A stretch of 64,000 nt of DNA from Rhyzopertha dominica. Its lineage: Eukaryota > Arthropoda > Insecta > Coleoptera > Bostrichidae. The translations under genes and the position numbers were made by a program. Each line of letters starts with the position of its first letter. Position 1 is the first letter of the stretch. Of the stretch, positions 59,601 to 64,000 are shown one piece after another. The stretch spans positions 9,543,786 through 9,607,785 of the forward strand of contig QCXZ01000041.1 in assembly GCA_025024175.1 (NCBI GenBank). The letters run 5' to 3'. A model generated the notes under the pieces. It was not told the DNA's origin, made no database searches, and was given only the letters and a program-made list of their open reading frames with translations.

Positions 59601-62600
59601 AGCAGGTGTTAGTTTTATTATTTTAAATGACATGTAATAGTTTCTTTTGTAATTATAAATTCTTGAATAAAATCCATGGCAATTTTGATTGATTGTAATG
59701 TGCTTTTCAAAAATGGATGTTTAAAATTATTGCACAATTTATTAAACTTCAATAGGTAATAACTTTTATATTTAAAACGAGATGACCCATTTCCGTTAAG
59801 TTTTATTTCCAAAAGCTATAAAAGGTTTAGTTTTTTACCTTACCTTTCGCAATGTAAGACTTTGATGTCGTTTTCATCTAAGTAATGATTATTTTTTATG
59901 CAATGGTCAGCAAAACCTGTTGTGCTTTTATTAGGATTTATATCAGCAACATGTTCTTTAATTCTATTTTTAATAGCTCTACCCAATTGTTTTATGTATA
60001 CCATATCATACTGCACGCATTTTAGTTGGAAAATACTGCTTTTGTTCAAACTATTGGAATTTGGCTTAATTAAAACAAGGTAAAAGAATTATCTATACCA
60101 AATAATGCTATTTTTGTGTTTAATTGATATCTAATTACAGTCGCATCACCAGCAGATTCACAGGAAATTCATAAAATACCCTTTTCACATTTTTTGTCCC
60201 TCTCAGTTAATTTTCAGGGAAATATCTTTTATTTTCTGTTATAGTTATTATTCATCCAATCAAAAAAAAAACGATCTTGTTAAAAAGATAGGTTTTAATT
60301 ATTAAGGGCACTTAAAAGTATATTCTATGTGTCCGGCAAACTTAAAAATAGCCTTTTTTAGTGTTTATATATCAGAATTTTTACAGGTTGATGACTTGCA
60401 TGCAGAGAAGATCAACACATTAGATACCACATCATTACTTACTAAAGCTGCAGAACAAACACATCATATTTCTGGGCATAAAAGCTTTGAAGGAGATGTA
60501 TTTGTATCTGGTACAACTATACTTCATAGCGCAAATAATATAGACTTTGACAATTTTGAATCCAGTGCACTCACCATCGATGGTGACCAAACATTAACAG
60601 GAGAATTCATAATACCAAACCTCCTTACTGACGGGTATTACCTTTGAAAATAATTTTCAATTTAAACTAAATGTACTTATTTCAGTATTAATGCCAGTAG
60701 CGTAAAAGTTGGAAATAAAAACTGGGAAAACATTGTAACCACAGAAAATGCACAAGAAATTAATGGTACAACTTATATGACCTTCCTAAAAGCTAAAAGC
60801 ACTGAGATTGGTAAATGGAACAGTAGCGGTCTTGTCAACAATAAAGATTTCTCTCAGATAGTATTAGACACCGTAAGAAAAGGGTCAAATGCCTCATTCA
60901 ATGGAACAAAGGAATTAGAAAATCTTAGTGCAGTAACAATGCAAGTTGACAGTTTAAACACAGAAAAGCTGATGGATAATAGCAGCAACTGGAATAACTT
61001 TGAAATCAACAGAGATATTACACTCACTGATGCTAATATAAATGCCATCACATTTGATGGTTTGTGTAATGGTTATGACAAACAACAGTTCCATAAAATG
61101 TGGATTTTGAAAGAAAATGACATCTTTGAGGGGGATTACACTTTCAAAAAGGCAACAGCTGCAGGACCGGTGTACATCAGTTCCGGATACATTAACAACA
61201 TAAGAGCTATGGACCTGTTGGATAATACTGTGAAAATAAATGAACCATTCAGTTTTAACTCGGCTAATTTCAGTATGTAAAGAAAATAAAAAGATGCTCT
61301 TTTATACTATATCTTTATTTGTAGAAACTACTTTCTGCTCTCCTGGATATTTAACTTTGTATGGTAACATTATAAATGTTGATCTAGATAACATAGTTGG
61401 AGTACAGCCAGAAGAGAAGCAAGTAATATATGATGAGATCATATTTATGGATACCGTTTACGTCAATGGTACACCTAGATTTGAAAACCATGTCTCTGGA
61501 GTTAACATAACAGCTTTTTGTCAATTCTCTGCAAACGTTTTGGGATATGGGGGTGAACATCTTGTCATAAATGGTAAGGAACATTATAGTACTATAGTAA
61601 AAGGAAATAACAATGTCTTTGCTGGAGATTAGAGCATTTCACTAAGCTGAGTGACCAAAAAATACATGATGTAATTCTAAAATATGAGAAGATTCATTTG
61701 TGGAAAAATAATTTACATCAATTTTCAAAGTGTTGACTCTGTTCTAATTTACTCATAAGTAAAGTCAATATTGCCAATTTTTCAGTTTCCATCATCATAT
61801 CTTTCAAAAGAGATTCTTTTCGATAAAGTTCTCAGGTTACTGCTTAAGAATATAGTTGCATATGAAATATGATTCTTGGATAAACAACCTTTTTAACAAA
61901 TGAGAAAACTTTTTTGAAGAGCAGAGCAGATTCTCAATGTGGGCTTCCTTGAACTGAAACCTTGTCAATACTCACTTTGTGATTAAGCTGATTTTTTCTC
62001 AATTTAATGCTTCTAAAACACTACCACAAAAATGAATTAAATGAATATCTAATCTATACAGGCTTTAACATTATCGTGATGTAAAAACCTATTTTTTTTT
62101 CGTTATGATAGCCATCTCCACAGTACAGTTGGGTACTGGACATACGCAAATAAGAATAGAAAAGTATAATGCCTTTTTCTTAATTATCACAACATGTAGC
62201 AAGGTTATACTGCCAAATTTTAAACACTATTGATTTCAGGATCTGCACTCTTTATAAAAGGCCCAGAAGTGACATACTTAAACAATTTGCCTATTCAGGA
62301 CATCTTAAAAAATGCTTGGTTTAAAAACAGAGAAGCAACATTATCAGGAATTATTAGTTTGGAAAACACCTTTTTCAGAGATGAAGTGGATTGTGAAGTA
62401 ACATTTCTCTTAATATTTTAAAACGCTCCAATTCAAAATCAAAATGTATTGCAGGGTTACGTTGATGGGTTCAAGCTGCAACAGCTTGAACAAAATTACT
62501 TCAGCAAGACAAAAGATCAGAACATTTCAGCTTCATATCGAGTCACTGATGCTGTCATGTTTAGAAATGGAGTATCCGCAAGGAAAGCTGATGTCTTGGG

Positions 62601-63915
62601 AGATACACTTTTAGGCCTTTCACTCGAAGAGTTTTTGTCATCTGTGATGCTTAATAATACAGATCAGCAGTTTGAAGACATCGTTTACTTCGAAAGGTGT
62701 TCTGTTAAAGGTAGTGCTTCTTATTTTGGTTGTTTTTTACAAATCTACACTCTTCTTATTTTCTAGAAGTCGAAGGCAAATATTTTGTGAACTCTTTGGA
62801 CCTTCAAAATGATGTCATGAGATATGACAAAGAGAACATCGTCACTGGCATTAAAACTGTACAAAATCTAGAAGTGAACACAATGAAAATTAAAAAGAAT
62901 ATAAATGTGCAAGGGGTGGATTTTCTCAGGTTCTTAGAAAATGCAGTGTTGAAAGCAGGAAATTTTAATATTTCAGGATTTAAAACATTCACTGGATTTA
63001 ACATCTTCACTAAAGGAATTAGGTAAAGTTGCAAAAATAGTTGGTGTTATTATTATTTGGGAAATTATTCTTTTAGGGTTGGTGGATATGTAAATGGATA
63101 TAAATTTGACAACAAAAGTATCGTCTTACAATCGGGCTCGCAGAATATTACAGGGTATAAAATCTTCAAGCCTAAAGACTTCAATTTAGTACATTTCAAC
63201 AGGATAAATATCCAAAACAACATTAATGGAGTTAACTTGAACTCATTCCTAACGAACCAGGTTTTAACTGTCTTTTTTGTAAACCACAATAATTAAGTTG
63301 AATTTTTTAGGTGTACAAAAATAAAGACAATAACCTGATGTCTCCTGTTCATTTCAATGGAAGTATATTTGCAAAGAATGTGATGTTTGATAAAACTTTC
63401 TCAGGCATAAACGTTAAAAAATTAATAAGGAACTTAACACACTTTGCAGAGTTTTCAGACTATGACAGAAGCTACTCTAAACTACTTGTAAGGGCATTGG
63501 AAGTCCAAAATTCTCTTAAAAGTAAGTGTTAATCTAATTAAGGGAAGTGTAGTGTAATGTAGTTATCACTACAATAATTATCTTACAGGACAAGCATATT
63601 TCCTAACTGGTTATGAAAATGTGCAGGAATATAAGGCACATGACATAATTCCCCTAAAATTTGGAGATGATGACCATCGTTTAGCATTAATTTTTGTACA
63701 TAATTCTACAGCTGTTATATTTGCTAGATGGGTTGCAGGTAGAGACGCTTTTGTCACCAATGAAGGTAAATGTTGTTGATGGATATTTGTCATAACTAAA
63801 TATGTGTTTTCAGGAACTTCAGTAATGAACCTGGAAATGCATCCACAATATGTTACAAGTATCAAGGGCAAATATCATGATTATTTGTATATTGAAGGGC
63901 AATCATTGACTAGTG
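50603..63915 (+). CDS. Very large secreted protein with EAR/EPTP-like and other repeats (partial, runs off the window)
   Basis: Nineteen exons join in phase: 50603-50738, 50790-50945, 55761-55921, 56045-56262, 56320-56702, 56769-56887, 56943-57114, 57170-57384, 57828-59105, 60387-60634, 60686-61272, 61325-61573, 62240-62397, 62455-62710, 62767-63022, 63077-63260, 63311-63521, 63589-63765 and 63814-63915, at least 1755 residues. It starts with a signal peptide (MFQELLIAATICIVISLAL) and has a basic KKRR site at 79-82, a likely convertase cut. Residues of about 98-450 show EAR/EPTP-type beta-propeller repeats (VYKWLGQHFDFVQHVPT, HFLAVANF, ESFMVVANHF). From about 521 on, diverged repeats recur with ITG-x-K-x-F and NG-x-x-L-x-x-F cores. 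The last exons return to an EAR-like pattern (RLALIFVHN). Role unknown; extracellular matrix or eggshell is a guess. Weak donors at 62398 and 63261. Confidence 0.8.
51072..51815. mobile_element. Candidate Tc1/mariner-type MITE
   Basis: TATAGGGTGTATTGC at the left and GACACCCTGTATAC at the right form short inverted ends with TA flanks, about 740 bp apart. It has no coding capacity and lies in the second intron of the large secreted-protein gene. Confidence 0.45.
52583..53443 (-). CDS. RWDD2B: RWD domain-containing protein 2 (RWDD2-type)
   Basis: A single coding exon of 286 residues. The ATG at 53443 follows a splice acceptor (TTTCTTATAG, ending at 53450), so the 5' UTR is spliced and upstream in-frame codons are not used. 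The first 130 residues are an RWD domain: LETQLSELESLQSMFYNPGE, the LCVNLSHEYPDIEP strand-and-YP motif, and a final helix up to ARGEPCIFLAIAWIQDN. The rest is the DUF1115 domain typical of RWDD2 proteins (WIYSHHIYSKTKRREIL, LTGFCMPGKPGIICVEG, CQEWWQTIKSMNWKRI). Molecular function is poorly known. The gene lies entirely within intron 2 of the large secreted-protein gene, on the opposite strand. One N is near the C-terminus. RWDD2A versus RWDD2B is not resolved. Confidence 0.92.
   Translation of the reverse strand: MVEIIKSSKLRENLETQLSELESLQSMFYNPGEVKIEDLAAFKAIENFVNGESKEIPPFLDFTVNILEENTKFELCVNLSHEYPDIEPDVYVRNTTQNRDQHARMNKDLSNYILGLARGEPCIFLAIAWIQDNAADYIENKTEQNPLQTSEKCDQLVRYWIYSHHIYSKTKRREILNLAHLLHLTGFCMPGKPGIICVEGAASDCQEWWQTIKSMNWKRIFCKVTEECKDDRETFFKFKTFEEVIFQNNSIKCNHMDMGELYKHLERHGCEYIFKDLXGVDSKGNV
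55285..55318. repeat. Two adjacent short palindromes
   Basis: GATGGCAATGCCATC (55285-55299) is a perfect 7-bp palindrome around one A. Directly after it, TGTCAG (55300-55305) pairs with CTGACA (55313-55318) across a 7-base loop. Confidence 0.7.
55365..55470. repeat. Inverted repeat, 20-bp arms with 66-base loop
   Basis: TCTATGCCGTGTTGTCTACA (55365-55384) pairs with TGTAGACAGCACAGCATAGA (55451-55470), 18 of 20 positions. A TATATAAG string lies 17 bases before the left arm. It sits about 290 bases before exon 3 of the large secreted-protein gene. Confidence 0.7.
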
Positions 63916-64000
63916 GTGAGAATGTAGCTTTAATTTCAGCATAAAAATTTTGAACACACGGCAGATGAAGTCTTACTAATTTTTGAAAAAAAAATCACAC

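Noticed and set aside
1..64000. tRNA or rRNA genes
   Set aside because: No cloverleaf with A and B boxes and no rRNA-like conserved blocks were seen by eye; a covariance search could still find one.

Overview
This is intron-rich, AT-rich animal DNA that reads as an insect nuclear genome. Genes are split by short introns with GT..AG ends, the proteins are insect-like forms of conserved eukaryotic genes, and the mobile elements are families typical of arthropods. A beetle or similar holometabolous insect is my guess; nothing here fixes the order. Isolated N calls fall inside genes and elements, including coding exons. All exon structures are hand-built from splice motifs and reading phase, without transcript data.

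Layout. 1-14 kb is gene-poor and full of transposons: a Mutator-like element with a 10-bp target-site duplication and a fold-back MITE inside it (1.0-3.66 kb), a mariner-type element with very long terminal inverted repeats (8.18-10.65 kb), a 5'-truncated non-LTR retrotransposon (11.5-12.85 kb) and a second transposase remnant (13.0-13.3 kb). At 14.2-15.1 kb a four-exon gene on the minus strand encodes a small cysteine-rich, probably GPI-anchored surface protein. From 16.8 to 34.2 kb the nine-exon SPT20 gene (SAGA complex) runs on the plus strand; its introns hold a hAT-type MITE, transposon ORF remnants, a nested pair of elements and a 1.2-kb purine-rich degenerate repeat array. A 1.44-kb hAT element with a perfect 8-bp duplication lies just downstream.

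The right half is gene-dense: exosome subunit EXOSC8/RRP43 (minus, 38.2-39.2 kb), head-to-head with cyclin A (plus, 40.5-44.1 kb), then APC10/DOC1 (plus, 45.9-50.3 kb, with a decayed Tc1-like element in its second intron). From 50.6 kb to the window end runs a very large secreted protein of at least 1755 residues, with EAR/EPTP-like repeats followed by many diverged repeats. An RWDD2-type gene is nested on the opposite strand in its 4.8-kb second intron.

Function. SPT20 acts in transcription, EXOSC8 in RNA decay, and cyclin A and APC10 in the cell cycle. Cyclin A carries a destruction box, the signal the APC10-containing ubiquitin ligase helps recognise, so a substrate and its ligase subunit are neighbours. 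I found no clear evidence for an undescribed multi-gene system. The most novel-looking items are the large repeat protein, the long-TIR mariner-type element, the purine-rich array and a cluster of hairpins near 55.3 kb.
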